From Lepidostoma basale (Eukaryota; Arthropoda; Insecta; Trichoptera; Lepidostomatidae): a stretch of DNA of 64,000 nucleotides. Shown here in pieces: positions 19,432-30,172 of this stretch. Below the pieces are notes generated by a model, which was given only the letters and a program-made list of their open reading frames with translations, ran no database searches and was not told where the DNA came from. The stretch spans positions 806,001-870,000 of the forward strand of contig JAHDVF020000527.1 of assembly GCA_022606425.2 (NCBI GenBank). The letters are read 5' to 3'. The stretch's first letter is position 1. Each line of letters starts with the position of its first letter. A program made the translations under genes and the position numbers.

Positions 19432-20085
19432 AACTAACTAACTAACCATCACGCCGTCTCCCCGAAAGGGTAAGCAGAAAGAATGGACTGTCACACTTTT
19501 ACTGATGCGGCAATCCATCCTTCTCTTTTCGCCCCGCGGGAGACGCGGTGTGATGGGTTGCGAACCTCATCGCCACCAATAGGCATATCCCGCGCACACT
19601 TCGATCTTCCAACATCCACAAAATAAATCTAAAACAAATAATATAAAATACAATGATATAAAATAAAATAACAAAATAAAAATAATTTAATACAAAATGT
19701 TATTTTTAGATAGTGCACATTTGTCTATTTAATTTATGTTCCACGAATCCACCGTTTTTTAAATTTAGCACATAATGTAATAACACATAATGTTTTTCCG
19801 ATGTTGCACATGTTGACATGGACGATCCGGACTTTTGTGTTTATTTAATTTATGTTACACGTATCCACCGTTTTTTTAAATTAGCTGTTATATGATTTAA
19901 TTAATGTTCCACGTATCCACTTTTTTTATTTGGCAGTTATTATAATTAGGCACTTCAAACCAACCAACACCAGCAAGAACTTTGAAAGAATATTGAAGAA
20001 ATTATTTAAATTGTCATTGGAACAAATGAAAAATTTATTTTTACACCTGTCAAAATTCTTTATATAAACGAAAAAACTGATTAAT
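19432..20085 (-). mobile_element. NA-R non-autonomous element with RTE1 tail
   Basis: The 3' end on minus (CTTTCGGGGAGACGGCGTGA, then a GGTTAGTTAGTT tail) is the RTE1 end, but the body is unrelated. It has a GC-rich head block (CGCGGGAGACGCGGTGTGAT on plus), an AT-rich middle with three diverged repeats of CACG(A/T)ATCCAC, and an end with CACCTGTCAAAATTCTTTAT. The same body occurs at 38,487 and 60,280. It has no coding frame. A GGTTCGCAACCC on minus is near a Pol III B box, so a SINE nature is possible. Confidence 0.65.
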
Positions 20086-20416
20086 TAATTTAATTTAAGC
20101 GTATTGGAATTTGTTTACTCAAATGCTTTTTGAAACGAAATAAAAAACAAAACAAATTAAACAACATCTTTTTAAGCTTTTGAATCGTCTTATAAATCCG
20201 GGTAAACATAGCTTCAACCCAATCTGGTCATTTTATCTCCGTAATCGGAATTGCAAGCTTTATTAAATCGTGAGTCATATCTCATAGACAAAAGTCACCA
20301 TTCCATAGATAGCACGTAATTAATAGAGCATAAACACTCCGTCTGACACATCTTACGTGTGGGATATTATCAATAATATTTTAAACCGCGGAGGTAAATA
20401 AGGTTAAACCCCAAAA
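20086..20416. other. unassigned stretch
   Basis: AT-rich, with a slightly GC-richer patch at 20,290-20,360 (GTCTGACACATCTTACGTGT). Nothing recognised. Confidence 0.3.
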
Positions 20417-20815
20417 GGACTAACTAACTAACCATCACCCCATTTCCCCGGAGGGGTAGGCAGAGAGAATGGATCGCAACGATGCTTTGTCCTGGCATAC
20501 CTCTCGGGCTTCCTCTACATTCATACATCGTACCATGCACCCACGTTGATTATTCTGACTTCGAATGTGACCGCCTTTTAGTAATTGATTAATTTGGTTA
20601 TGCCATGTTTTCCTCGGTCGTCCTCGGCTTCTTTTTCCACTCACGCTGCTTGTGTACAACTTTTTTTAACCTTTCTACTCTCATCCATTCGTTCCATATG
20701 TCCTAACCATCTCAGGGATCCTTTTTTATTTTTATCCATGGTGCAGTCATCTGCCTTACATTTCTTTCTTACTTCATCGTTCGGTATTTTATCATGCAAC
20801 GTTTTCCCAACAGGA
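20417..20815 (-). mobile_element. RTE2 non-LTR end
   Basis: A 74-codon minus frame at 20,435-20,659 holds RGRPRKTWHNQINQLLKGG, RGCMVRCMNVEEAREVCQDK and ends SAYPSGEMG. The tail is TTAG repeats (ACTAACTAACC on plus). Upstream frames are broken. Confidence 0.75.
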
Positions 20816-20951
20816 TTTTATAAATTAAATGTGATTGTATGGCTTCTATAATAAAACAATATAGTTTTTGCTTTAATTCATTTATACAAATTGTAAAGTT
20901 TAATTAATATTTATTTACATTTCAAAACACACAAATGACTTTTTTTTTATA

Positions 20952-22238
20952 ATAGGTCTAGTAAAAAGAAATCCATTATTTTTGCAATAGATGGCTGTAG
21001 TAATTTGTATCTCGCGTTATATAAGTGCGATTGGATTACGCTAGATGGCGTTAGAAAGATGAGATTTCGTACTAAAAAATCTTCTGAAACAGATTTGTGA
21101 TTGCTTGACTCAGTAGTGTTTGAGCTCGTGTCGAAGATGGACACCAGCAAAGAGAAAATACGCTATATTCTACAATTTCTCTTCGATAAAGGTGAAAACG
21201 CAAGTCAGGCAGCTGAAAATGTAAATAATGTTTATGGTCCTGATACTGTAACAGCCAATCACGCACATTTTTGGTTTCGTCGATTTCGTTCTGGTAATTT
21301 TAATGTCAAAGATGCACCACGTTGCGGAAGGCCAATTGTCGAAAATGTCGATAAAATAATGGAAATCGTCGAGTCTGACCGTCATGTAAGCACCGTTTCG
21401 ATTGCCCAGGAGCTAAACATTGCAAAAAAACCGTTTGAAACCACTTGAAAAAGGCCGGATACACAAAGAAGCCCGATGCATGGGTGCCGCACGAGTTAAC
21501 GAAAAAAAACCTCATGGACCGAGTTTCCATCTGCGAATCACTGCTGAATCGCAACAAAATCGACCCATTTCTGAAGCGGGTGATAACTGGTGATGAAAAA
21601 TGGGTCACTTACGACAACGTCAAGCGAAAACAGTCGTGGTCGAAGGGCAGTGAGCCGGCACAAACGGTGGCCAAGCCAGGATTGACGGCCAGGAAGGTTT
21701 TGCTGTGTGTTTGGTGGGATTGGCAGGGAATCATCCACCATGAGCTGCTCCCCTACGGCCAAATTCTTAATTCGGACCTGTACTGTCAGCAATTGGACCG
21801 TCTGAAGGAAGCAATCGACCAGAAGCGCCCAGCTTTGGCCAACAGGAGAGGAATTGTGTTTCATCAGGACAACGCCAGGCCTCACACATCGATAGTGACT
21901 CGACAGAAGCTCCGAGAGCTTGGTTTTGAGGTTTTTATACATCCACCATATAGTCCGAGCCTCGCACCAAGTGATTACTACCTGTTCCTGTCTATGGCGA
22001 ATGATTTGGCTGGTGAAAAATTGACATCAAGAGAAGCTTGTGAAAATCAACTGTCTCAGTTTTTTGCCAATAGGGACAAGAGTTTCTACGAAAGAGGCAT
22101 AATGAAATTACCTTCAAAATGGCAACAAGTTATCGAACAAAACGGTGCATATTTGACCTAAATTGGATTATTCTAAATATGGTAAATAAAGACTTCAATT
22201 TCATACAAAAATAATGGATTTCTTTTTACTAGACCTAA
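20952..22238 (+). mobile_element. mariner element 1 (1,287 bp) in a TA site
   Basis: Terminal inverted repeats ATAGGTCTAGTAAAAAG (left) and its complement CTTTTTACTAGACCTAA (right) continue through a shared AATCCATTATT. TA dinucleotides flank both ends (20,950-20,951 and 22,239-22,240). Length and layout are those of a full-size mariner. The transposase inside is frameshifted. Confidence 0.85.
21137..22161 (+). pseudogene. mariner transposase, frameshifted
   Basis: It would cut and paste the mariner by a DDE/D-type reaction. ATG 21,137 opens a helix-turn-helix domain (FWFRRFRSGNFNV near residues 43-55). An A-run at about 21,423 shifts the frame, and the +1 frame also meets TGA just after (TV*NHLKK). 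The rest (21,445-22,161) is open: WVPHELT, the first catalytic Asp in TGDEKW, the second in HQDNARPH, and the third in SLAPSDYYLF, 34 residues after the second (the mariner DD34D signature). It ends EQNGAYLT. The overall pattern looks like the mellifera-type mariner group common in insects, an inference from memory. No active product is expected. Confidence 0.85.
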
Positions 22239-22374
22239 TATTTCTCTTACTCTTTTTGTGAAGAAAGATTCTAGTACTAATGAGAGGATGTGAATAATGA
22301 ACCCAAATATACAATTGAATACTTTTTTTTGGCTATTATTTTGATTTACGTGACATAAGATATGTGGTACGCTG

Positions 22375-22726
22375 GAGTATGGGACTTACAGAATTAAAAG
22401 AAACCTTGAACTTGAATAAATAATTAACCAGGAAACAGTAGTGAGATTCTGTAAGTCTCAACGCCTACGGTGGGCTGGCCATGTGGAAATATTGCCAGGA
22501 GGTAGAACACCACAAATTATATCCAGATGGGTGCCTCGCGAAAAGAGACCAAGAGGCAGACCGAGGAAAAGAAGGGCGGATTGCGTAGAACAAGATTAGG
22601 AGAAAATGGAAGGAGCTGGGGAATGGAGAGAGATGGCCAGAGACAGATGTCAGTGGAGGACCGTTGTGCAGGAGGCCAAGTACCACACAGGGATGTAGCA
22701 CCGAGAAATGAAATGAATGAAGATAT
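22375..22726 (+). mobile_element. RTE7 non-LTR end, frame-broken
   Basis: Frames spell FCKSQRLRWAGHVEILPGGR, WVPREKRPRGRPRKRR and, after a shift, REMARDRCQWRTVVQEAKYH. This is the RTE-type C-terminal connection. It ends where the inverted SINE-T begins. Confidence 0.65.
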
Positions 22727-22865
22727 GTGGTACTCCAGACTGGGTGAATTCTACACCAGACCAAAGACAGTGTAAGAATCCCACTGTCATTGCTGGGAAT
22801 CGAATCCGGAATCTTCGGAATGGCTGTCATAGTGTTCGCCACTCTGCGACAAAGGTCGTCAATTA
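22727..22865 (-). mobile_element. SINE-T, tRNA-related head, inverted
   Basis: On minus: TTTGTCGCAGAGTGGCGAAC (A-box region), GGATTCGATTCCC (B box) and CACTGTCTTTGGTCTGGTG. Only the head and start of the body are present; the 3' body and (TAA)n tail are missing. Confidence 0.65.
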
Positions 22866-23439
22866 ATTATTTATACTTCATTAATTATTATAATATTTCA
22901 GAAAATCAATGCGCACGGTTTTTCGTTTGTGGTAAAAATTCACCATAATTCGTTTTTATAAAAATCTTTATATTCTTCAAATTCTTCAAATTCTCATTGG
23001 TGCAAAACTTCATATTAAATCATGTTTTCTAGATGTTTAATCTAAATGAAGTCCATCGTTTAAATAATTACTTAATACGACAAAACATCTCAGTTCCACA
23101 TATTAATATAAAACTTTTAAAATACAGACGTTTTTACTCTTATTAATAACCTTTTTATAAAAAAATAATTACCCCAATACTTGTGATTTGAAAGTGGGCT
23201 TAACATACTTTACTCTTTGGTTTTTATTATAAATATGAATGTAAAGCAAAACCCGTTGGCATTAGAGGATAAGCTGTAGCCATAACAGCTGATTAGATCC
23301 AACACTGATCTAGGCTAACTTGTGTTGCAATTACATTGTAAATCCCTAATGAAGTGTGATTATTCATTAAACATGCATTACTGATCGGCACTTATTTTTA
23401 TGATAAAAATATTATTCTATGTAGACATTTTTTTTAATG
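22866..23439. other. unassigned AT-rich stretch
   Basis: Contains a weak HH-D trace near 23,085-23,150 (AAACAGACGTTTTTACTC). No gene seen. 23,240-23,340 is slightly GC-richer and unrecognised. Confidence 0.3.
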
Positions 23440-23697
23440 GCATCTTCTTCTTTCGGTGCCGTGTCAGGTCCCCCCAATGTTGGTGATCACTGAAGCAAAG
23501 GCATTTCTATCCTGCGCCACTTGAAACAGGTTATGAACTATTGTTATTCCTGTCCACTCTTTGATGTTCCGCAGCCAGGACAGCTGCCTTCTACCAACTC
23601 CCCGACGTCCCTATACTTTACCCATTAATATCAGTCGAAGAAGGTGGTATTTTTCTCCCCTTAGCACATGACCCAAATATGAAACCTTCAATGGCAT
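23440..23697 (-). mobile_element. RTE4 non-LTR end
   Basis: Antisense TCTTCTTCTTTCGGTGCCGT with CCCCCCAATGTTGGTGATCA; minus-strand motifs SWLRNIKEW and HVLRGEKYHL-like are visible in broken frames. Tail is (GAA)n. Confidence 0.7.
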
Positions 23698-24610
23698 ACC
23701 AATTAATAATAATGAGAAGAAAAAAAAAATACATATATTTTAATGCGAATATATTTAGATTTAAAAATGTGTCATACAAACAAAACCATGCAGTACCTAA
23801 GATTTAAATTATTTAGACAAAAATAAGCATTCCTTATACTATTAAATTATGGAATTATTTTATGAATTAACACACTGTTATTTTTTTTCTGCACTTTTTA
23901 GTTTATTTTTCTCGTTTGAAGGTTTATTTTTCTCGTTTCTGTTTTGAAGGTTTTTCACCTCCATCATCGGGAGAACGATATAAATATTGAAACATGTCAA
24001 TAAAAATAAACTCAAACGTTAAAATAACATTATTTTAATTATTAAGTATATACGTCCTTATGGTATTCCACAGTGAGTTAACAAAAATAGACAAATCAAA
24101 ATAAAAATAAAATAAATATGAATAACGTACACAAATAGAAAACAGACGAATACAAACATCAATTAACTCTAAGAGATAAAAAAAAGATGTAGGATCCGAT
24201 GCGATGTAGATTCAGAACATTACATTCATGTACGATGGTTATGAAACTGTTTACTATTTGGTTTTTTTTTTTGATATGTTTTAAAATGGAAATACCTTCA
24301 TCATCAATATCGCTTTACAGGTGTAAGAAACAAAATATTCTCAAAACGTTTCGAGTAAATGCAAAGTGAACTAAATAGTTAATATGATTTCATTACTATG
24401 GGATTCTTTGCCTAACCCTCTCAAAAAGACAAAATTCTTTCTAGTTTTAAGGATAATTGGCAAGTGTTACAATATTTATTAAACAAATATCGATATTTAT
24501 ATACAACCAAGTGTGTCTAATATTCGTATAATTCTCTTTGATACCTTCGATAGATGCTGGGGCTCAGAATACAAAAGCAGGAATCCATTGTAGCATTGAA
24601 AATACAAATA
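23698..24610. other. AT-rich stretch with HH-L remnants
   Basis: 23,945-23,995 carries an inverted CACCTCCATCATCGGGAGAAC and GAAACATGTC; 24,280-24,325 has TACCTTCATCATCAATATCGC. Both are half-lost HH-L layouts. No gene found. Confidence 0.35.
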
Positions 24611-25898
24611 TTAGGTCCATACATATGAAATTGGCGTTTTACCGTACTGGCAAATTTGATCTCAAATATCTTCTCTTTGGTTAGGAATTCCAAATTCGAA
24701 TTTATACAGCTATTTACTCAAGTATTTGTGTTTCGAAAATTATAATTCATTTGTTTTTTCCTCAATTGTTTTTTTTCTTTGCGTCGCTCAGTTTACAAAA
24801 TGGAAAACTTGAAATATCGCGTTATTTACGAGTACGAGTTCCACCGTGGCACCAGTGCTGTAGAAACGGCTCGAAGGATTAATGATGTGTATGGCAACGG
24901 TGCCGCAAAAGAAAACACAGTGCGTTTTTGGTTCCAACGTTTTCGTTCTGGAAATTTCGACCTGCAGAACAAGTCCCGTGGACGGCCGGAGACCAAAGTT
25001 GATAATGAAGAATTGAAGGCTATTGTGGAAGCGGATCCATCGCAAACCACGTCCGAGTTAGCTGCAGGCTGCGGTGTTAGTGATAAAACTGTTTTAATCC
25101 ACTTGAAGCAAATTGGGAAGGTGAAAAAACTTGAAAGGTGGGTACCTCACGAATTGAGTGAAGCAAATCAACAAACGCGCGTTGACTGCTGCGTTGCATT
25201 ACTCAACCGGCACAATAATGAAGGGATTTTGAATCGAATCATTACCTGTGATGAAAAGTGGATCCTGTATGATAATCGGAAGCGCTCATCGCAATGGCTG
25301 AACCCTGCCGAACCAGCCAAACCATGCCCCAAGCGAAAATTGACTCCAAAAAAGTTACTTGTGAGCGTTTGGTGGACTAGTGCTGGTGTCGTTCACTACA
25401 GTTTTCTTAAATCTGGCCAGACGATTACGGTAGATGTCTATTGTCAGCAACTGCAAACCATGATGGAAAAGCTAGCTGCTAAACAACCGAGGCTGGTTAA
25501 TTGCTCTAGGCCACTGCTGCTTCATGATAACGTTAGACCACACACTGCACAACAGACGGCTACCGAATTAGAAGAGCTTCAATTGGAATGTCTAAGACAT
25601 CCACCGTACTATCCGGACCTTGCCCCAACAGATTACTATTTTTTTCGAAATTTGGATAACTTCTTGCAAGGGAAAAAATTCAACTCCGATGGGGCAGTCC
25701 AAACCGACTTCAAAGATTTTATTGATTCCCGTCCGAATGGTTTTTTTTAGTAAAGGGATCGATGAACTACCTATTAGAAGGCAAAAATGCATAGATAGCA
25801 ATGGTACATACTTTGATTAAATAAATATATTATATTTAAAAAAAATCAACTTTATGTTCCTCCCATACAAAACGCCAATTTCATATGTAAGGACCTAA
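24611..25898 (+). mobile_element. mariner element 2 (1,288 bp) in a TA site
   Basis: Left end TTAGGTCCATACATATGAAA, right end complement TTAGGTCCTTACATATGAAA, both continuing TTGGCGTTTT: thirty bases with one mismatch. TA flanks both ends (24,609-24,610 and 25,899-25,900). Length is the family norm. It encodes one transposase with a single late frameshift and looks like the youngest DNA transposon here. Confidence 0.9.
24800..25820 (+). pseudogene. mariner transposase, one late frameshift
   Basis: Cut-and-paste transposase of the cecropia/Hsmar1-like mariner group by recalled resemblance. ATG 24,800 follows ACAAA; an earlier in-frame codon at 24,779 is not ATG. Visible: VRFWFQRFRSGNFDL (about residues 39-53), WVPHELSE (about 114), first catalytic Asp in TCDEKW (about 151), YDNRKRSSQWL, second Asp in LLHDNVRPH (243), third in DLAPTDYYFF (278). 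The D-to-D gap of 34 residues is the mariner rule. At about 25,740-25,750 an eight-T run carries one T too many and gives TAG. The other frame then supplies the normal end (SKGIDELPIRRQ, NGTYFD, stop at 25,820). All three catalytic Asp residues are intact. The unusual HDNVRPH has V where A is common. Confidence 0.88.
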
Positions 25899-26079
25899 TA
25901 TTTGATTACAAAATGATATGTTTGTGGTGTAAAATAAGATGGTAACTATTTAAAACAACATAATACTACGTTAATTATTCTTATTGCGGTTATGCACTTA
26001 TTAATAGGATTGATTCGCCAGACGGTTGACTTCTTGGGTGTATCTTAACCCTTAATTAGACGCAAGGAATCTTGTAAAA

Positions 26080-26350
26080 CTTTTATTGTTTCTTAAACAA
26101 TAGAAAATAGGAAATAAAATTCTGTTTTCTAGAATTGTTGTTATTATTTATAGAAATGTTATGAATTGCCTGTTCAAAGCATTATTAAACGTATCGAAAA
26201 TCAAACGCGTTCTTGATTTAATAAAATCAACAACGTATTTAATTTTCACTACATTTAATAATGCCTAATATCGGCGAAACTTGTCATTCACATAAATTAT
26301 AATGAAACTTCTATAAAACAGACGTTTTCATGTAAAGCGTTTATTTCTAA
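26080..26350 (+). mobile_element. HH-D element, decayed pair
   Basis: Left: an ACAATAGAAAATAGG-type end, TTCTGTTTTCTAGAA arm. Right: TTTAATAATGCC, GGCGAAACTTGTCATTC, ATAAAACAGACGTTTTCATG. The core reads TTAATAA, with G5 lost. Confidence 0.55.
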
Positions 26351-26374
26351 AGCATTACCAAATTACATTTAATA

Positions 26375-26545
26375 ATACAAGTACCTTAGAAAGGTGAAAC
26401 AAGCCATTTCTATAAACTTTAATTAAATTTCCATAATTATTAATAAGAATGAAAACGTCTGTTTTCTTGAACTTTTGTTATAATTTATGGGAATGACATG
26501 TTTCGTCTTTTTAAGGCATTGTCATTAGATAATGGCTTGTATATT
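26375..26545. mobile_element. HH-D element, decayed
   Basis: AGGTGAAACAAGCCATTTC on plus, then an inverted half with AATGAAAACGTCTGTTTTC, GGGAATGACATGTTTCGTC and GGCATTGTCATTAGA. Two halves of different units appear adjacent. Confidence 0.5.
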
Positions 26546-27019
26546 TTATTTATTGAGCATTTTGCGGGTAATACTAACATGTCTATAGGAACAGGTATAA
26601 TATAACGTGCGAAATCTTATATTTTCCTTTGGTCCAATAAAGGGTATATCTCCAAATACCAGTTATGTAGCATTAGTTTCTGGAGTTTTCGAATTTTAAA
26701 AGTCGCTTAACATGATAGAAAAGTGCAATTTATTTTGAGTAATTCTAAATTCAAAAATCTTTACATCCTCGACCGCAGTTTCTCGCGGTCGAGTTTTGCT
26801 CGGCCTTCTACCGCATTCCTTCCGTCACATCAACAGCTTGTCGCCTGTCACTTGTCTACTGGACTTCATGATCTAGTGTGACGTCATTAACAACTGAAAC
26901 GTTAACAAATCCATGCGACATCTCGTGTCCACTGTTACATGCAATTTTTCATCGTTTTGACGCCATCAGTATTTGCGTAAATCCATTGTAAACAAGATAT
27001 TCATATCGAATGATTTTAC
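26546..27019. other. unassigned; GC-rich hairpin patch
   Basis: 26,767-26,791 is an inverted repeat CTCGACCGC/GCGGTCGAG with a seven-base loop, inside a GC-richer patch to about 26,940. No exon, promoter element or RNA gene can be supported. Confidence 0.35.
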
Positions 27020-27108
27020 TGTTCAAATTTCTACACTTAAAAAGTCTTTCATGTCCTGAAACATGTCTGCGAAAATTACAAAAAAGCGTTGTGAAAATAC
27101 TTCTTCTT
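27020..27108 (+). mobile_element. HH-B terminal remnant
   Basis: CACTTAAAAAGTCTTTCATGTCC then TGAAACATGTCTGCGAAAA and GCGTTGTGAAAATA. The 3' half matches HH-B; the CTGAAGA core has decayed to CTTAAAA. Confidence 0.5.
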
Positions 27109-27775
27109 TTTCTTCTTCTTTGTTGTAGACCTATGTGGTCTGTTCTCCAGAGTGTTGCTCCTCCTGTGAGATAGACTCCCAGCTGTCCTTCCATATTTGA
27201 GGAGGTCTTTCACGAGGCCGAGTCCCATGAGGCTGATTATGTAGGGTTATATAGGGGAGTCTGATGGTATCCATTCTTTGAACATGACCGTACCAGTCCC
27301 TTTATCGCTGTCTGCTCCATTTTATAATATCCTTAACCTCACATATCTCTCTCATTCTAGTGTTCCTCACGCGATCTCCCAGTGTCTTGACTGCTATCAT
27401 TCTAAGTGTCTTAATCTCGGAAGTCCTCAAAACTTATTTGATCTTTACTGTGTCTGCCCTTGCTTTGACGCCATATGTTATTATTATAGATTCTCATCTT
27501 ATTCTAAATGGCCATGTCTTTGTTTTTCCATGTTGTGGATTTTAGAGCGCCAGAGATTGCAGCTGCCTTGTTTACTTGGGCTTGTATTTCTTTCCGCAGA
27601 TCAGCTCCTCCCACCAGGTCTATGCCTAGATACTTGAAGGTCCTGACCTGTTCTATGGGTTTATTTTCTATACCCAGATTACATGTTTTGGGTGTTTTGA
27701 AAAAGGTCATATATTTTGTTTTTTCGATAGAGATCGTCATGTTTATTTCTTACAGGCGTGTTTTCAAAAAGTTAT
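27109..27775 (-). mobile_element. RTE5 non-LTR end, frame-broken
   Basis: Minus-strand frames give TISIEKTKYMTF, RTFKYLGIDLVGG and AQVNKAAAISGAL (27,504-27,740). Further toward the 3' end (lower coordinates) the plus strand shows GGAGGTCTTTCACGAGGCCG, antisense to the RGKPPKRW-type motif. The 3' tail is (GAA)n, as CTTCTTTTTCTTCTTCTTTG at 27,102-27,121. 29,708-30,170 is its near relative. Confidence 0.75.
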
Positions 27776-28429
27776 TAAAATTACTGAAATCGCTTGATGA
27801 AGGTTCATTTTAAATAATAATAAAATAAAACGATTTTTTTGTTGTTGTTAAAACAATGATTGTGGTACTGTTTTGTTCATAACGCTTTCATTCTCCTTTT
27901 AATGATTATTTTAAAATAATAAATCTAACAAAATTATGGCACTCAATCATCCAAGAGATGCAATTTCCACCATATTAATTTTACAATCTTCATTATTTTG
28001 CCATTTTCATGCGTTACTTAAATGTTTTAACTTACAAGTATAGAAAATTACATTTCGTGGAAAGTTATTGTCGAATGCAGTGCGCAAGTGGTGGATGACG
28101 TCACGGAAGCCAACAAAGATTTTAATGAAGCAGTAATTAGTAATTAAGTGATGCACCAATCGGAGCGAAGGGCGTGGCTTTCATGAAATATGATGCACTT
28201 GTTAATGATGGTAGATATGTAGCAGATTATGTAATGGCTTATGTAACAATCTCTGCAATGGCAGGCAGAGAAATTTATTTTTATTAAAAGATAATTTCAG
28301 TTAAATCTTTAGTGTATAAAGAAAGCACTGTCAGTTTTAAATTTATTATGAAAAAGTTCACGAAGAACTAAAGCTTCGTCCAGTGCTATTATCCATTAAG
28401 TAAAAATATATCAGGAAGCTCATAGTTAA
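27776..28429. other. unassigned stretch
   Basis: No gene seen. 28,075-28,190 (GTGGATGACGTCACGGAAG; ATCGGAGCGAAGGGCGTGG) is GC-richer but no frame over 30 codons or partner copy stands out. Confidence 0.3.
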
Positions 28430-28548
28430 ATGTATTGCTTGCCAGGATTACATATTTTGCCATATAAATTTACACCTGAGGATGGAGAAGTTTACCTCCG
28501 AAACATATTGTGTTAAATATTATAATTCCGTAAAAATAAAATAAAAAC
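28430..28548 (+). mobile_element. HH-C terminal repeat
   Basis: Short block around the ribozyme motif ending in TAAAAATAAAATAAAAACTA; followed by ACTAACTAAC, the RTE1-type tail motif without an RTE1 body. Confidence 0.5.
28472..28513 (+). ncRNA. hammerhead-like motif, family HH-C
   Basis: ACAC, core CTGAGGA, T, stem II GGAG/CTCC, GAAAC, ATATT, GTGT. Stem I ACAC/GTGT pairs over four bases. Core positions are canonical; the cleavage triplet is ATT rather than GTC, still of NUH form. Confidence 0.65.
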
Positions 28549-28574
28549 TAACTAACTAGAAAGTGGCAGAATTT

Positions 28575-29312
28575 TTTTTCTTGACATTACATATATCGAG
28601 AGGATTTGTAACATTGCACTGAGGATGTTTGGCTTCATCATTCGGACCGGAAGAGTTTTCAGAGATCCCAATGTCCTCAGAGTCCTATATAACGCGTTGG
28701 TTCGGAGCAGACTCGATAGTGGTTCTGTGATATGAAATCCTCACGAGGCGAGATATTCCGTTATGCTGGAGAGGGTTCAGAAAAAAAATTCTGAGGTATC
28801 TCTACATGAAGGAGTATGATAGTTATCCGTGGCTCTATCCCACGGCATTTCTTTTAGGAATGCTCGGAACCAATTCTTTACAGCTTCGAAGAAATGGGCA
28901 TCTCATTACCCATTTCTTTAAATCAATCAGGAGATATTTCGAGAACTCGGCCGTGCTAGAGGGTGTTGTTCTTTTTGTCCCTGATTGATTTCTCCGACAG
29001 CGACAGAATAGATTGTTTTACCTACCGGCCACCAGAACCAATCTGCCTCTGGTGACACCGGTGGGAAGAGCAATTAGTCTGCTGAATGCGGTCTCCTCGG
29101 AGATCGACGTCTTTCATATTAGTGTAGGTACGTTCCGGGGACAAACTCTCTTGACTTTAGAAAGTATCTTCTCTTCCTGATGTCGAACCATCTCTAATGC
29201 GTTCCTGGTTATGTTGTATTTTTATAATATTTTACCTGTACTCAATAGACGCCTTAAACATTTTGGTGTTTGTAATGTCTTTTGAGTTAATAAACTGATT
29301 TGATTTGATTTG
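28575..29312 (+). mobile_element. JOCK non-LTR end, frame-broken
   Basis: Matches 50,430-51,220 along its length (LRMFGFIIRTGRVFRDPNVL, LYNALVRSRLDSGSVI), but a TGA replaces the Trp codon in the conserved SVIW motif and an extra A in the A-run of QKK shifts the frame. Ends AACTGATTTGATTTGATTTG. Confidence 0.75.
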
Positions 29313-29580
29313 AATATTCATACATCTCGTCATGCACGCACGTCGATTTATCCGATTCCCCGTGTGGCCGATATTCAATATTTGATTTATTTGATCGTGG
29401 TCATTTTGATCTGTCTTCCTCTATTTCCGTTTACATTGTTAACATATACTTTTTTACCATTTTTCTTCATTCATTCTTTCGATGTGTCCAAACATCTTAA
29501 TGTCCCTTTCATAATTTTATTCACTTCTTCGCACATTCGTATAAGATATCTCATTTATACTGCATTTTTCTACTAAAATT
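29313..29580 (-). mobile_element. RTE1 internal fragment without tail
   Basis: Antisense ATACATCTCGTCATGCACGC to TCTCATTTATACTGC. It lacks the usual stop and TTAG tail, being abutted directly by the JOCK tail at 29,312; several indels break the frame. Confidence 0.6.
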
Positions 29581-29707
29581 TATTCCGTAAAATTATTAAA
29601 TAAATAAAAGTGGATTGAACATTGCTAATTATTCTATAATATTTCAAAGTTAAATGGACTTCGGCAGTGTAAACGCCTTAACTTTGAATTCAATTTTTAA
29701 AATCTTA

Positions 29708-30172
29708 TTCTTCTTCTTCCTTGTTGTAGACCTATGTGGTCTGTTCTCCAGAGTGTTGCTCCTCCTATGAGGTAGACTCCCGTCCTTCCATCTTTTTGGA
29801 GGTTTTCCACGAGGACGAGTCCCACGAGGCTTATTATGCAATGCAATATAGGGGAGTCTGGTGGTGTCCATTCTTTGAACATGACCATACCAGTCTCTTC
29901 TTCGCTGTCTGCTCCATCTTATAATATCCTCAACCTCATATATATCTCTAATTCTGGTGATCTCTCAGTGTCTTGTCTCCTATCGTCCTCAGTGTCTTCA
30001 TCTCGGAAATCCTGAAAACTTGTTTGGTCCTTACTGTGTCTGCCCTTGTTTCGACGCCATATGTTATTATTGGTATTACGCATGCTTTATAGATTCTCAT
30101 TTTACTCTTAATGGCCATGTCTTTGTTTTTCAAAATTGTGGATTTTAGAGCGCGAGAGATGACAGCTGCCTT
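29708..30172 (-). mobile_element. RTE5 non-LTR end
   Basis: Minus strand: MRIYKACVIPIITYGVETRA (about 30,095), LRTIGDKTLRDH, LPYIALHNKPRGTRPRGKPP then KRWKDGS (29,770-29,860), tail (GAA)n. Frames are split by two shifts. The piece ends abruptly at 30,172. Confidence 0.75.

Noticed and set aside
23940..24330. Additional active hammerheads (HH-L)
   Set aside because: The layouts keep ATCATC and GAAACATGT fragments but lack either a paired stem II or the GAAA block.
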